Source of the DNA: Leptothermofonsia sichuanensis E412
GTDB lineage: Bacteria > Cyanobacteriota > Cyanobacteriia > Leptolyngbyales > Leptolyngbyaceae
Assembly: GCF_019891175.1 (NCBI RefSeq)
Contig: NZ_CP072600.1
Location: 4,650,001-4,714,000, forward strand
Direction: 5' to 3'
Length of the DNA stretch: 64,000 nucleotides
Below, in pieces: positions 52,724 to 60,731 of this stretch. Every line of letters begins with the position of its first letter. Position 1 is the first letter of the stretch. The position numbers and the translations under genes are program-made. The notes beneath the pieces were generated by a model. That model was given only the letters and a program-made list of their open reading frames with translations. It was not told the origin of the DNA and ran no database searches.

Positions 52724-53110
52724 GTGATGAAATCCAATCCCATTGTTTGGTGTGAAATTTATGTACAGGACATGGATCGGGCAAAGAATTTTTACGAGTC
52801 TGTGTTTCAGGTGAAGCTGGAGCAGCTCGAAAGTCCTGGAATGGATATGTGGGCATTTCCAATGGCGATGGATCAGGTGGGCGCTTCTGGGGCATTGGTC
52901 AAAATGGAAGGGGTCAAATCCGGCGGAAGCAGTACGATACCCTATTTCCACTGTGATGAGGTGGCTACAGAATTAGAGCGTGTCATGGCAGCGGGTGGAC
53001 ACATCCAACAGCCAAAAACGTCAATTGGTCAATATGGGTTCATGGCTTTGATTGTCGATACAGAAGGAAATATGATTGGCCTACACATGTCACCTAATGA
53101 GGTGAAGTGA
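52724..53110 (+). CDS. VOC-family protein
   Basis: The 128-residue product begins NPIVWCEIYVQDMDRAKNFYESVFQVKL and ends with AGGHIQQPKTSIGQYGFMALIVDTEGNMIGLHM, the paired VOC modules, including the conserved DTEGN turn and terminal His. It is of the YdcJ/glyoxalase-like type with unknown substrate. A GAGAGG ribosome site lies about 10 bases upstream of two consecutive ATG codons. The 154-base gap before it holds no recognisable element. Confidence 0.9.
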   Translation: MMKSNPIVWCEIYVQDMDRAKNFYESVFQVKLEQLESPGMDMWAFPMAMDQVGASGALVKMEGVKSGGSSTIPYFHCDEVATELERVMAAGGHIQQPKTSIGQYGFMALIVDTEGNMIGLHMSPNEVK

Positions 53111-53157
53111 GATTGATGCTTCGCAATTGGTATCTAACTCACCAAATTGCACTGACT

Positions 53158-53706
53158 ATGTATAAATTTGCTGCTGCTTCGGGGAATGAACTAATCGTGT
53201 TTGGCTCCGCTCGTCCTGGATATAGTAACTAGCAAGTCACTGAGTGGATTGAGTTTATGCAAAATCAGAACATCAAGCGGGTGCGCTGTTTGCTTTCTGA
53301 ATCTCAACTGTCTCGCTATGCCAATCTACTTGATACTTACCGACAGACCTTTGGAGTGGATCACGTATGCTGGACGCCAATCGAAGATTTCCACTTTGCC
53401 ACCCCCGAAGTTCTCATCCACCAAATTTTACCGTTCTTAGCCACTGCTAATCAGAAGAATGACAAGGTAGTGGTTCATTGTTCTGGCGGAATTGGGCGCA
53501 CGGGCCATGTTTTAGCAGCTTGGCTTGTGGCTGGACGAGGACTCTCTAACAAAGCCGCGATCGATGCTGTTAAACAAACTGGGAGAAATCCTTATGAAGC
53601 AGTTATCGCTGCCCCATTCAAAGGGCGCAATCCGTGGAAAGTTACTGCGGAACTCAACCTGCTACTCGATGAATCCAATCGATGGAGGGGCAATAAAAAT
53701 CTCTAG
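53158..53706 (+). pseudogene. Dual-specificity phosphatase-like protein with an early in-frame stop
   Basis: From ATG 53158 the frame reads MYKFAAASGNELIVFGSARPGYSN, then TAG (53230-53232), then QVTEWIEFMQNQNIKRVRCLL in the same frame. The catalytic P-loop VVHCSGGIGRTGHVLAAW (HCxxGxxRTG) and the preceding strand are intact downstream. The TAG sits where Gln is expected, so one C-to-T change explains it. A shorter protein from ATG 53257 (149 residues) would keep the P-loop but lose about 33 N-terminal residues, including the first strand. It may be inactive, or produced from the internal start. Confidence 0.75.
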
Positions 53707-53725
53707 CAAATTTGAAAGAGGCGAT

Positions 53726-54220
53726 ATGGCTGATGACTCAAAAATTGTGAATATGAATGATCTGGAATGGAACGACGCAACCTACTCTGAACACTACACA
53801 GGTTGGTCAAAACGATTGACTCCTTCAATGGATCGCAAGCAAGGACATATTGGTGTTGTCGTCGAACGGTTGAAGCCAAAATCACTTTCCTGTCCTTTTC
53901 ACTATCATGTCTATGAAGATGAGTTCTGCCTGATTCTAAACGGCAAGGCAATGCTGCGCTATGGCGATAAAACGATTGAAGTCAAAGAAGGCGATGCCAT
54001 TCCATTTCCACGGGGCGAACGAGTTGCCCATCAGTTTTACAACCATACTGAAGAGACCGTTGATATTTTGATGGTAGGTGAGAATTTGCCCTATGAGGTT
54101 TGCTACTACCCAGATTCAGACAAGTGGTTGTCTAGATCCATTAGTAAAGTTGGCAAATTTGAAGGCACTGATTATTGGGCAGACGAGCCTGTTCCACCGG
54201 TAATGAAATCCAGAGACTGA
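53726..54220 (+). CDS. Cupin-domain protein
   Basis: The start at ATG 53726 gives 164 residues and is preceded by GAAAGAGG. The frame is open further upstream, inside the phosphatase gene, but those residues are out-of-frame shadow. The single cupin has CPFHYHVYEDEFCLILNGKAMLRYGDKTIEVKEGDAIPFP (motif 1 with two His and a Glu) and a partial second motif with AHQFYNH. This is enough for a metal-binding double-stranded beta-helix, but the reaction is unknown. It lies 19 bases after the phosphatase frame. Confidence 0.88.
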   Translation: MADDSKIVNMNDLEWNDATYSEHYTGWSKRLTPSMDRKQGHIGVVVERLKPKSLSCPFHYHVYEDEFCLILNGKAMLRYGDKTIEVKEGDAIPFPRGERVAHQFYNHTEETVDILMVGENLPYEVCYYPDSDKWLSRSISKVGKFEGTDYWADEPVPPVMKSRD

Positions 54221-54260
54221 AGTTGTTGAGAGAAGTCAACATGATACCAGGAAAAACCTG

Positions 54261-54659
54261 ATGAAGAAAACTTACCAGGGCAGTTGTCATTGTGGTGCAG
54301 TTCGTTATCAAACTGATCTAGATTTAAACGAGGGTACTTTCAAATGCAATTGCTCAATCTGTACCAAGACGAGAACCTGGCTTGCTACTGTCAGCCCAGA
54401 TGCATTTCGACTGCTCACAAGTGAAGCTGAACTAACTGAATATCAATTCAACCAAAAGAGTATTCACCATTTGTTCTGCAAGCATTGTGGGGTGCGATCG
54501 TTTGGTTGGGGTGAAGATTCCGGCAACAAGTTTTACGCGATTCATGTCACCTGTTTGGATGATGTTGAAATGGATGAACTTGTTAATGCGCCAATCACGT
54601 ATGTCGATGGTCGTCACGATAACTGGCGATCGCCACCTACCGAAATTCGACACCTTTAA
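54261..54659 (+). CDS. GFA-family (glutathione-dependent formaldehyde-activating-like) protein
   Basis: The 132-residue zinc protein has all expected Cys: GSCHCGAVRY at the N-terminus, FKCNCSICTKT, and HHLFCKHCGVRSFG. The fold is that of Gfa/CENP-V. The formaldehyde-activating role was described for one Paracoccus member and should not be assumed. It is followed by an integron-core-like palindrome. Confidence 0.92.
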   Translation: MKKTYQGSCHCGAVRYQTDLDLNEGTFKCNCSICTKTRTWLATVSPDAFRLLTSEAELTEYQFNQKSIHHLFCKHCGVRSFGWGEDSGNKFYAIHVTCLDDVEMDELVNAPITYVDGRHDNWRSPPTEIRHL

Positions 54660-54679
54660 GTTGAGATAGAGATGATTCT

Positions 54680-54697
54680 GTCTAACAATTGTTAGGC
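54680..54697. other. attC-like paired core sites (GTCTAAC-AATT-GTTAGGC)
   Basis: GTCTAAC fits the inverse core consensus RYYYAAC, and GTTAGGC fits the core consensus GTTRRRY. They are four bases apart and include a perfect 14-bp palindrome, CTAACAATTGTTAG. In real attC sites these two motifs are separated by tens of bases, so this could be a collapsed attC or a chance palindrome. It lies exactly between two cassette-sized genes. Confidence 0.4.
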
Positions 54698-54750
54698 ATC
54701 ACACTACTATAGAACTTGCAGGTGAGCCTGTAATTACCTGGAGTTTTCCA

Positions 54751-55413
54751 ATGATTCCCATCATCACTGCTTTTGAACAGTCGCCCGATCGCGGTCAGGG
54801 GCTGGCGCGTGATATGCCCGTGCGCTGGGCGCTTGAAGAAGTGGGCCAACCTTATGAGGTTCGCCTTGTTTCTTTCAGTGCAATGAAGGAAAGTGCCCAT
54901 CGATCCCTTCAGCCTTTTGGACAGATTCCGACCTATGAAGAAGACGATCTCGTCTTGTTCGAGTCGGGTGCGATCGTATTTCATATCGCGGAGCGCCATG
55001 CGGGTCTGCTGCCGAACGATGCAAATGCTCGGGCACGCGCGATCGCATGGATGTTTGCCGCACTCTCCACGGTGGAGCCTGTGATCGTTCAACGCGAAGT
55101 CTCCCTGTATTTAGAACGCGACAAGACCTGGCACGAGGAACGCCTATCGATCGTCGAGGAGCGCATCCGCAGCAAACTGGACGACCTTTCCACCCGGCTC
55201 GGTGCTGGAGAGTGGCTCGATGGGGCGTTCAGTGCTGGCGATCTGCTGATGGTGCAGGTGCTACGCAGGCTAAGCGGATCATGCCTTCTGGACGACTATC
55301 CGAACCTCGTCGCTTATGTTACTCGCGGCGAAGCCCGACCGGCCTTTAAACGTGCTTTCGACGCTCAATTGGCAATTTTCGCTGGCAAGCTGCCCAGTCC
55401 CTATTCCAACTAG
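54751..55413 (+). CDS. Glutathione S-transferase family protein
   Basis: The 220-residue product has a thioredoxin-like N-terminal half (residues ~1-80, with VRWALEEVGQPYEVRLVSF, FGQIPTYEEDDLVLFESGAI and its cis-Pro and Glu-Ser glutathione site) and an all-helical C-terminal half containing GEWLDGAFSAGDLLMVQVLRRL. These are the standard GST features. The DNA is richer in G+C than that of the neighbouring genes (many CGC/GAC codons around 55010-55210), which suggests a different origin. The annotated start follows CTGGAG about 10 bases upstream. Confidence 0.93.
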   Translation: MIPIITAFEQSPDRGQGLARDMPVRWALEEVGQPYEVRLVSFSAMKESAHRSLQPFGQIPTYEEDDLVLFESGAIVFHIAERHAGLLPNDANARARAIAWMFAALSTVEPVIVQREVSLYLERDKTWHEERLSIVEERIRSKLDDLSTRLGAGEWLDGAFSAGDLLMVQVLRRLSGSCLLDDYPNLVAYVTRGEARPAFKRAFDAQLAIFAGKLPSPYSN

Positions 55414-55459
55414 ACCAATTGCATAATTGAATCCGTTCAACCTTAGTAATTAGGATTTG

Positions 55460-55975
55460 ATGAGTATGTATAACGGTAGCTACTACCAATTAATGGCTGA
55501 GTACAATTGTTGGATGAACCAGAGTCTGTATTCAGTTTGTTCAAAAATTCCTGACGAAAAACGTAAACAAGATCTTGGTGCCTTCTTTAAGTCTATTCAT
55601 GGAACATTGAATCACTTACTCTATGGCGACATGGCATGGATGGGACGTTTTACTAACAACCAATTCTCAGTCGCAGCGATCGGGCAGGAGCTATATGCAG
55701 ATTTTGAAGCGCTAAGAGTGGAGAGAGAGAAGATGGATCAGCAAATTTTAGAATGGTCTATGAAGCTTGATCCGGCGTGGCTCAGACAACCATTTGAGTA
55801 CACAAGTAACGCAGACGGTAAACGTCGCGTGCTACCTACCTGGATTTTGGTGACACATATGTTCAATCATCAAATTCATCATCGAGGACAGATCACAACA
55901 CTAATTAAACAACTTGGTTATGACCCAGGCGTTACGGATATTCCCTGGCTACCTGCTTTAAATGCAGTGGTCTAA
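55460..55975 (+). CDS. DinB-family protein
   Basis: The ATG start at 55460 gives 171 residues. Three His expected for the DinB metal site are visible: SIHGTLNHLLYGDMAW (first), and HMFNHQIHHRGQI (second and third). The four-helix bundle start YYQLMAEYNCWMN is normal for the family. DinB-like proteins include bacillithiol- and mycothiol-dependent enzymes, but most are of unknown substrate. It should not be confused with DNA polymerase IV, which shares the name. Confidence 0.92.
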   Translation: MSMYNGSYYQLMAEYNCWMNQSLYSVCSKIPDEKRKQDLGAFFKSIHGTLNHLLYGDMAWMGRFTNNQFSVAAIGQELYADFEALRVEREKMDQQILEWSMKLDPAWLRQPFEYTSNADGKRRVLPTWILVTHMFNHQIHHRGQITTLIKQLGYDPGVTDIPWLPALNAVV

Positions 55976-56134
55976 GAATTCCATTGCACACCGATCGCAT
56001 CAAGTTGGTTGGTGAAGTCAGAAAAGTTACTGGTGGCGGGCGAGCGGGAGCATTAGCGGTAGTTTCTATAGACTTTAACGGACTAAGGACAAGCAACTAA
56101 ATAGATATTACGGTAATTAGGAGACAAACTAATT

Positions 56135-56878
56135 ATGGAATTCAACCCAAACAACAATGTTGTTAAACTTTGTCTTCAAGGCATGAGCATGGAAGAAAAA
56201 GGCAACTCTGAAGAAGCCAGTAAACGATTTCTTCAAGCTTGGAACGAAGCGACATACGACTTTGAAAAATTTATTTCAGCTCATTATATTGCCCGACATC
56301 AAGAACATGTTTCCGATAAATTAAAATGGCTCGAAACGGCTTTGCAGTTTGCATTAAAAATAAATGACGACTCTGTTAAGAGTGCTTTGCCTGCTCTATA
56401 TTCAAACATTGCTCAATGCTATGAGGACTTAAGCGATCCCGACCAGGCAAAAAAGAATTATGAATTAGCAGCTACGTTTAAGGATAAACCTTCTGACACA
56501 GGTCCTTTTTATCATGGGACGAAAGCAGATTTGTCGGTTGGTGATTTGCTGACAGCAGGGGGCAGTTCTAATTACAAATCTGAACTCAAAATGAATCACA
56601 TTTATTTTACAGCTCTTGTGAATGGAGCGGGACTCGCTGCTGCATTAGCAAAAGGCGATGGACGTGAACGTGTTTATATCGTTGAGCCGACAGGGAGTTT
56701 TGAAAATGACCCGAATGTTACAGACAAAAAATTTCCGGGCAATCCGACACGCTCATATCGCTCCAAAATGCCATTAAAAATCGTTGGCGAAGTAACAGAT
56801 TGGGTGAGACAAACACCTGAGGAAGTTCAAACATGGCGTGAAAAACTGGCGAATAATAAGGGAGAAATTATTAATTAA
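56135..56878 (+). CDS. TPR-like / rifampin ADP-ribosyltransferase (Arr) fusion
   Basis: In this 247-residue protein, residues ~120-235 match Arr enzymes: GPFYHGTKADLSVGDLL, HIYFTALVNGAGLAAALA, VYIVEPTGSFENDPNVTDKKFPGNPTRSYRSKMPLKIVGEV. They keep the His-Tyr-Glu/Asp-type positions of the H-Y-D ADP-ribosyltransferase group. Arr transfers ADP-ribose from NAD to a rifampin hydroxyl. The N-terminal ~115 residues are helical and TPR-like (GMSMEEKGNSEEASKRFLQAW, ALPALYSNIAQCYEDLSDPDQAKKNYELA), a part that stand-alone Arr lacks. Whether it inactivates rifamycins or modifies a protein brought in by the TPR part is unknown. Codon use is AT-rich compared with the backbone. Confidence 0.88.
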   Translation: MEFNPNNNVVKLCLQGMSMEEKGNSEEASKRFLQAWNEATYDFEKFISAHYIARHQEHVSDKLKWLETALQFALKINDDSVKSALPALYSNIAQCYEDLSDPDQAKKNYELAATFKDKPSDTGPFYHGTKADLSVGDLLTAGGSSNYKSELKMNHIYFTALVNGAGLAAALAKGDGRERVYIVEPTGSFENDPNVTDKKFPGNPTRSYRSKMPLKIVGEVTDWVRQTPEEVQTWREKLANNKGEIIN

Positions 56879-56919
56879 TTTCTGAGGTGATAATACTCTG
56901 TCCAGCATTAATTCTCAAA

Positions 56920-57354
56920 ATGACTGAACATAGCGCATGGCGGATTTCATTGGCTCACAAAATCGCTCCTGCTTTTACTGCTAACCCCGCAGTCGAAGCA
57001 TGTTTTGTATTTGGCTCGGCAGCATTAGGGATTTCAGATCAGTATTCTGATCTTGAATTAGCCTTTGTCTGGTCACACCTGCCATCCGCCGAAGAACTGC
57101 AAGGCACAGCACAACGGGTTGGTGTAGAAGGTTGGGAAATTGAGCCGTATGGGGAAGCAAAGCAGAGATGGTTAGAGCAGTTTTACATGCACGGCATGAA
57201 AGTCGAAGCGGGTCATTGGACATGCGAGATGATAGACAACAGTGTGATTGATGTGGTTGAGCATTACGATGTGTCGCAATACGGGCTTGTGTTTGAGAAG
57301 CAAGCGATCGCATTTCATCTTCAACACGCAGTGGTTCTTTATGGAACAGTGTGA
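56920..57354 (+). CDS. Short nucleotidyltransferase-domain protein, probably truncated
   Basis: The start at ATG 56920 gives 144 residues. The pol-beta-type nucleotidyltransferase motif is FVFGSAALGISDQYSDLELAFVW (GS...D.D-like, about residues 28-50). Homologous proteins usually run to 250-300 residues, but this one ends after HAVVLYGTV with TGA, so the C-terminal half appears lost. It may still fold as a minimal NTase module. The stop overlaps the ATG of a 41-codon frame (57354-57479). It lies 41 bases after the Arr fusion. Confidence 0.65.
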   Translation: MTEHSAWRISLAHKIAPAFTANPAVEACFVFGSAALGISDQYSDLELAFVWSHLPSAEELQGTAQRVGVEGWEIEPYGEAKQRWLEQFYMHGMKVEAGHWTCEMIDNSVIDVVEHYDVSQYGLVFEKQAIAFHLQHAVVLYGTV

Positions 57355-57479
57355 TGGAATTGGAACACTCTATTGAGAAAGCAACAGGAATAGAATGTAT
57401 ACGATCGCTGGATGGACTCTGTATTGTTTGTGGAAGTGCCGCAACTATCATGATGATGGGCAGTGGCACCAGTTTATGA
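57354..57479 (+). CDS. Very small overlapping ORF, doubtful
   Basis: ATG at 57354 overlaps the TGA of the nucleotidyltransferase gene (TGATG), the arrangement used for translational coupling. The 41-residue product has CIVCGSAA and three Met in a row. No family was recognised. It may be the remains of the lost C-terminal part, or noise. Confidence 0.2.
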   Translation: MELEHSIEKATGIECIRSLDGLCIVCGSAATIMMMGSGTSL

Positions 57480-57507
57480 CCGTGGACTATCCCGGAGGTA
57501 AAAGCAG

Positions 57508-57903
57508 ATGCATCCTGAAATGGTTTCTCAAATCAACTCTACCTTTGTTGTACTTGCAGAGAATGGTGACGCGATTCCTGTTGCAGTGAGCGATCGCTTC
57601 TATGCAGATCTTGAACACCAGTTTGGTGACTTCAAAGGCAAGCGGCTGATATCACACTATACCTTCGAGCAGGACTGGAATAGCTGGGAAATGCACCCCA
57701 GCGGAGATGAGTTTGTTTGCCTTCTCTCTGGTCAGGTTGATTTCGTTTTGCAGCAAAATGGAATTGAAAGCTTGGTTTCTCTGAATACCCCAGGTGATTA
57801 CATATTAGTACCTCGCGGAATCTGGCATACTGCCAAAGTTCACTCATCCAGTTCCCTCTTATTCATTACGCCAGGTGAGAACACACAGCATCGATCTCTG
57901 TGA
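57508..57903 (+). CDS. Cupin-domain protein
   Basis: The 131-residue product shows a single cupin barrel: WEMHPSGDEFVCLLSGQVDFVLQQ (motif 1, His and Glu) and GDYILVPRGIWHTAKV (motif 2, Pro, Gly, His). GGAGG lies 10 bases before the ATG. It is unrelated in sequence to the cupin at 53726 beyond the motifs. It ends 10 bases from the convergent clpP gene. Substrate unknown. Confidence 0.9.
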   Translation: MHPEMVSQINSTFVVLAENGDAIPVAVSDRFYADLEHQFGDFKGKRLISHYTFEQDWNSWEMHPSGDEFVCLLSGQVDFVLQQNGIESLVSLNTPGDYILVPRGIWHTAKVHSSSSLLFITPGENTQHRSL

Positions 57904-57913
57904 AAAGCACAAT

Positions 57914-58525
57914 TTACTTCGCTGCCACCAGTTCAGCGGGCATCGGGCGCATCGGGCGCTCGATTACCTTGTCAATCAAGCCGTAGGCAACTGCCTCTTG
58001 AGCCGACATGTAAAAATCACGATCGGTATCTCGCTCAATCTGCTCCAGCGACTGTCCGGTATAGTCTGCCATCCGCTGATTGATCTGGTTTTTGAGATAG
58101 AGAATTTCCTTCGCTTGAATCTCGATATCGGCGGCTTGCCCCTGTGCACCTCCAGAAGGCTGGTGAATCATAATCCGCGAACTGGGTAAACTGCTGCGTT
58201 TGCCTTTCGCACCTGCCCCCAACAAAAACGTGCCCATACTCGCGGCAAAGCCATAGCAAATCGTGCAAACATCAGGGCGGATGTGGTTCATGGTGTCATA
58301 GATCCCCAGCCCATCGTTTACAGAACCACCCGGAGAATTGATGTAGAGGTAGATATCTTTGTCGGGGTCTTCGGCTTCGAGAAACAACAGTTGCGCCACG
58401 ATGCGGTTTGCCATTTCGGGCATCACGGGTTCTGCAAGAAAAATAATCCGCTCTCGCAGTAACCGAGAGTAAATGTCAAAGGCGCGATCGCCTCGACCCG
58501 ATTGTTCAATCACAGTCGGAATCAT
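57914..58525 (-). CDS. clpP: ATP-dependent Clp protease proteolytic subunit
   Basis: ClpP forms the tetradecameric serine-protease chamber fed by ClpC or ClpX. In the 203-residue product the catalytic triad is visible: Ser in [13 protein letters not shown] (about residue 95), His in [11 protein letters not shown] (about 120) and Asp in [16 protein letters not shown] (about 169). The start [23 protein letters not shown] is normal. No clpX or second clp gene is adjacent. An IS1 element begins 115 bases upstream of its start, so its promoter region has been shortened or replaced. Confidence 0.95.
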   Translation of the reverse strand: MIPTVIEQSGRGDRAFDIYSRLLRERIIFLAEPVMPEMANRIVAQLLFLEAEDPDKDIYLYINSPGGSVNDGLGIYDTMNHIRPDVCTICYGFAASMGTFLLGAGAKGKRSSLPSSRIMIHQPSGGAQGQAADIEIQAKEILYLKNQINQRMADYTGQSLEQIERDTDRDFYMSAQEAVAYGLIDKVIERPMRPMPAELVAAK

Positions 58526-59013
58526 GATGGGAGTTCCTTGAATGGGTTGGATTAGTAACGTTGTTTAAGCTGCAATCGCAAGTTCGAGTTCCAGTAAGTA
58601 CTTGAGAGTAGACAAGCACATCGTTCCCCTGCGGCTGACAGGTCGTGTTCTAGACTTGTTGTTTTAGGTTAGATAGCAAAACCAAACTCATAACGGTTAA
58701 TAAATAGCCCAATCACAATGTCATGCATCAGAATGGACTTAGAAAAGCAAATAGTTTTGCGAGCTAATCGCTTCAAGCGCGTGCGTAAAGTCAAATGCTT
58801 ACGCTCAATCTTCTGCGTGTTCTGTTTGCCAACGGTATGAAGACTTGGGTCAAGCTGCCGCTCATAGGTTCCCCAACCATCTGTGTAAAACTGCATAATT
58901 CCAAACGGTTCTAATAACGCTTTGAGTTGGAGGAATGCTTCATCTTGATGCGTCGCCAACACATAAGCTAATATTTTTCCACTGTGATGGTCAATTGCAT
59001 GCCATAACCAACG

Positions 59014-60178
59014 CTCAGTACAGGACAAAACTTGTCAATTGAGGCACACAGAGGGTTGAAAACTTAGGCGGGAAGGGGTTTCCTAGGAATAACAACAAAC
59101 CAACGAAACCCCCATGCAACAGATTACCGAATTTCGCCAAGTTTTGCAGCCCCTCCTCGGTTGGCATGGTGCGCGGCTGGCATTTGTGGCTCAATTTCTG
59201 ATCGCCCTGCTACGAACCCGTACGGTGAATCTGAGCGAATTGGCTGCTAGCTTTTGTGGTTCCGCCCAAATTCCGTCGAACTACAAGCGTCTCCAGCGCT
59301 TCTTTAGCGACTTTGATCTCGATTATGCGGCGATTGCCCGTGCCGTGGTCTGCCTGATGGGGATCCCGCAGCCTTGGGTGCTCGCCATAGACCGCACCGA
59401 ATGGAGCTTTGGCGGTAGCGTTTTCAACATTCTCACCCTGGGCATTTGCCATCAGGGTATTTCCTTTCCGGTGGTGTTTCTGATGCTGGACAACCGCGGC
59501 AATTCCAACACCCAAGAGCGCATCGATTTGCTCAACGAATTCTTCACGATTTTTGGCGAGGATGTCCGCCTGCGGTGCCTGACGAGCGACCGCGAATTTG
59601 TTGGGCGGGAGTGGATTGGCTATTTGCTCGAAGATGAGCCAATCCCGTTTCGGGGGCGGATTCGCGAAACTGAAACGCTCAGTGATGGCAGCAAAGCCCT
59701 GAATGGCCGCGTCCTCTTTGCCGATCTCAAAGCGGGTGAAACCAAGATTTTACGCAAACGCCGTCAAGTGTGGGGACATTGGGTGTATGTCGTTGGTCTG
59801 CGGCTTGACACCCAGGAATTACTGATTTTGGTCACCAACCATTCACCCCATTCAGCCCTCAAAGATTACGCCCTGCGGTGGAATTTAGAAACCCTGTTCG
59901 GTGCGTTCAAAACTCGGGGCTTCTGCCTCGAAGCGACCCATTTTATTGATGACTACCGAGTCCGCAAGCTCTTTGCGCTCCTCACATTGGCGTTATGTTG
60001 GGTGATGCGAACGGGGGTGTGGCGGCAGGCGCACAAAACGATTCAACTCAAGTCCCATGGGCGCAAAGCCCAGAGTCTATTCCGATATGGCTTAGATTAC
60101 TTGCACAACCTACTCGTTAATCTTGACCATAAATTAGATGAGTTCTTGGACAATCTCAAACTTTTGTCCTGTACTTAG
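59014..60178. mobile_element. IS4-like insertion sequence inside IS1
   Basis: The 1165-bp element has terminal inverted repeats CTCAGTACAGGACAAAA (left) and CTAAGTACAGGACAAAA (right, read inward) and a perfect 9-bp target duplication. It carries one transposase gene whose TAG stop forms the last three bases of the element. It appears complete and possibly active. Confidence 0.92.
59114..60178 (+). CDS. IS4-family-like DDE transposase
   Basis: In this 354-residue transposase, the DDE residues are recognisable as Asp in PWVLAIDRTEWSFG (about 95), Asp in LRCLTSDREFVGREW (about 156), and Glu in LRWNLETLFGAFKTRGF (about 260), the last with the YREK-like spacing of IS4 proteins. There is no frameshift or internal stop. 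AACAAC-rich sequence precedes the ATG. The protein's last codon is followed by TAG inside the right inverted repeat. It reads in the opposite direction to the IS1 gene it interrupts. Confidence 0.9.
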   Translation: MQQITEFRQVLQPLLGWHGARLAFVAQFLIALLRTRTVNLSELAASFCGSAQIPSNYKRLQRFFSDFDLDYAAIARAVVCLMGIPQPWVLAIDRTEWSFGGSVFNILTLGICHQGISFPVVFLMLDNRGNSNTQERIDLLNEFFTIFGEDVRLRCLTSDREFVGREWIGYLLEDEPIPFRGRIRETETLSDGSKALNGRVLFADLKAGETKILRKRRQVWGHWVYVVGLRLDTQELLILVTNHSPHSALKDYALRWNLETLFGAFKTRGFCLEATHFIDDYRVRKLFALLTLALCWVMRTGVWRQAHKTIQLKSHGRKAQSLFRYGLDYLHNLLVNLDHKLDEFLDNLKLLSCT

Positions 60179-60306
60179 TAACCAACGTTGCTGGGCTTTA
60201 GACTGGACAAAACTCCACATTTCATCGGCTTCTGCCTCTGTATCTTCCCACTGGCAAAGCTTTACGATGCTTTGAGCGGGTTCCAACTCAGCCAGTTTGA
60301 GTTCAT

Positions 60307-60627
60307 TCACGGCTTTGAGTTGACGATCTTTTTTTTTAATTCCTCAATCACCGTCGTTGGACTAATGTGAAGGACACGGGCAGTGTCTCGAATCCCACTC
60401 CCATTCATTGCCATATCGCTGATTTGTTGCTTGACTTCAGGCAGATACCCTTGATAGGTGTATTGCAAAATAAAGGTGCGCCGATGGCATCCTGAGTTTT
60501 GACAAAAGTAGCGCTGTTTGCCGTCTGGTGTTGTGCCGTGTTTGATCACCTCAATCCCATCACACACAGGGCAGTGAATTGGTTCTAATACCATAACTTG
60601 AGTTCCCGCAACTACTGACTTCTCCAT
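60307..60627 (-). CDS. IS1 InsA-like protein, left copy
   Basis: The 106-residue product is identical to the one at 62277. It has the zinc-finger HCPVCDGIEVIKHGT and YFCQNSGCHRRTF, and the helix-turn-helix MNGSGIRDTARVLHISPTTV. In IS1 elements InsA binds the ends and represses, and the InsA-InsB frameshift product is the transposase. An A9 tract (read on this strand) lies near the end for -1 slippage into insB. Here insB is broken, so only InsA can be made. Confidence 0.88.
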   Translation of the reverse strand: MEKSVVAGTQVMVLEPIHCPVCDGIEVIKHGTTPDGKQRYFCQNSGCHRRTFILQYTYQGYLPEVKQQISDMAMNGSGIRDTARVLHISPTTVIEELKKKIVNSKP

Positions 60628-60731
60628 CTAACCAGTTCTTCGTAAGGAAAACAACAAACCTAGTAGTCTGTCAACTTTGTTTTGATGGATAGATTAGGGG
60701 AGAATGGAGAGGCAGATACCTCTTACCAACC

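Larger units (their letters stand above)
59005..60187. repeat. 9-bp target duplication of the IS4-like element
   Basis: TAACCAACG occurs at 59005-59013 and at 60179-60187, immediately outside the IS4-like ends. The uninterrupted sequence in the other IS1 copy has it once. This proves insertion into IS1. Confidence 0.95.
58669..60310 (-). pseudogene. IS1 transposase insB, interrupted by an IS4-like element
   Basis: The gene begins near 60310 (MNELKLAELEPAQS, overlapping insA), breaks in the KAQQRW codons at the IS4-like insertion, and resumes on the other side with RWLWHAIDHHSGKILAYVL, ending with NRYEFGFAI at 58669. Deleting the inserted DNA and one 9-bp copy restores the same 155-residue protein as the intact copy at 62594. 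It was therefore disabled recently, with no other decay seen. Confidence 0.85.

Noticed and set aside
49567-57903. A true, intact integron cassette array
   Set aside because: Apart from one 18-mer no attC-like site was seen in the gaps, and the only integrase-like gene is dead and far away; reported only as resemblance.
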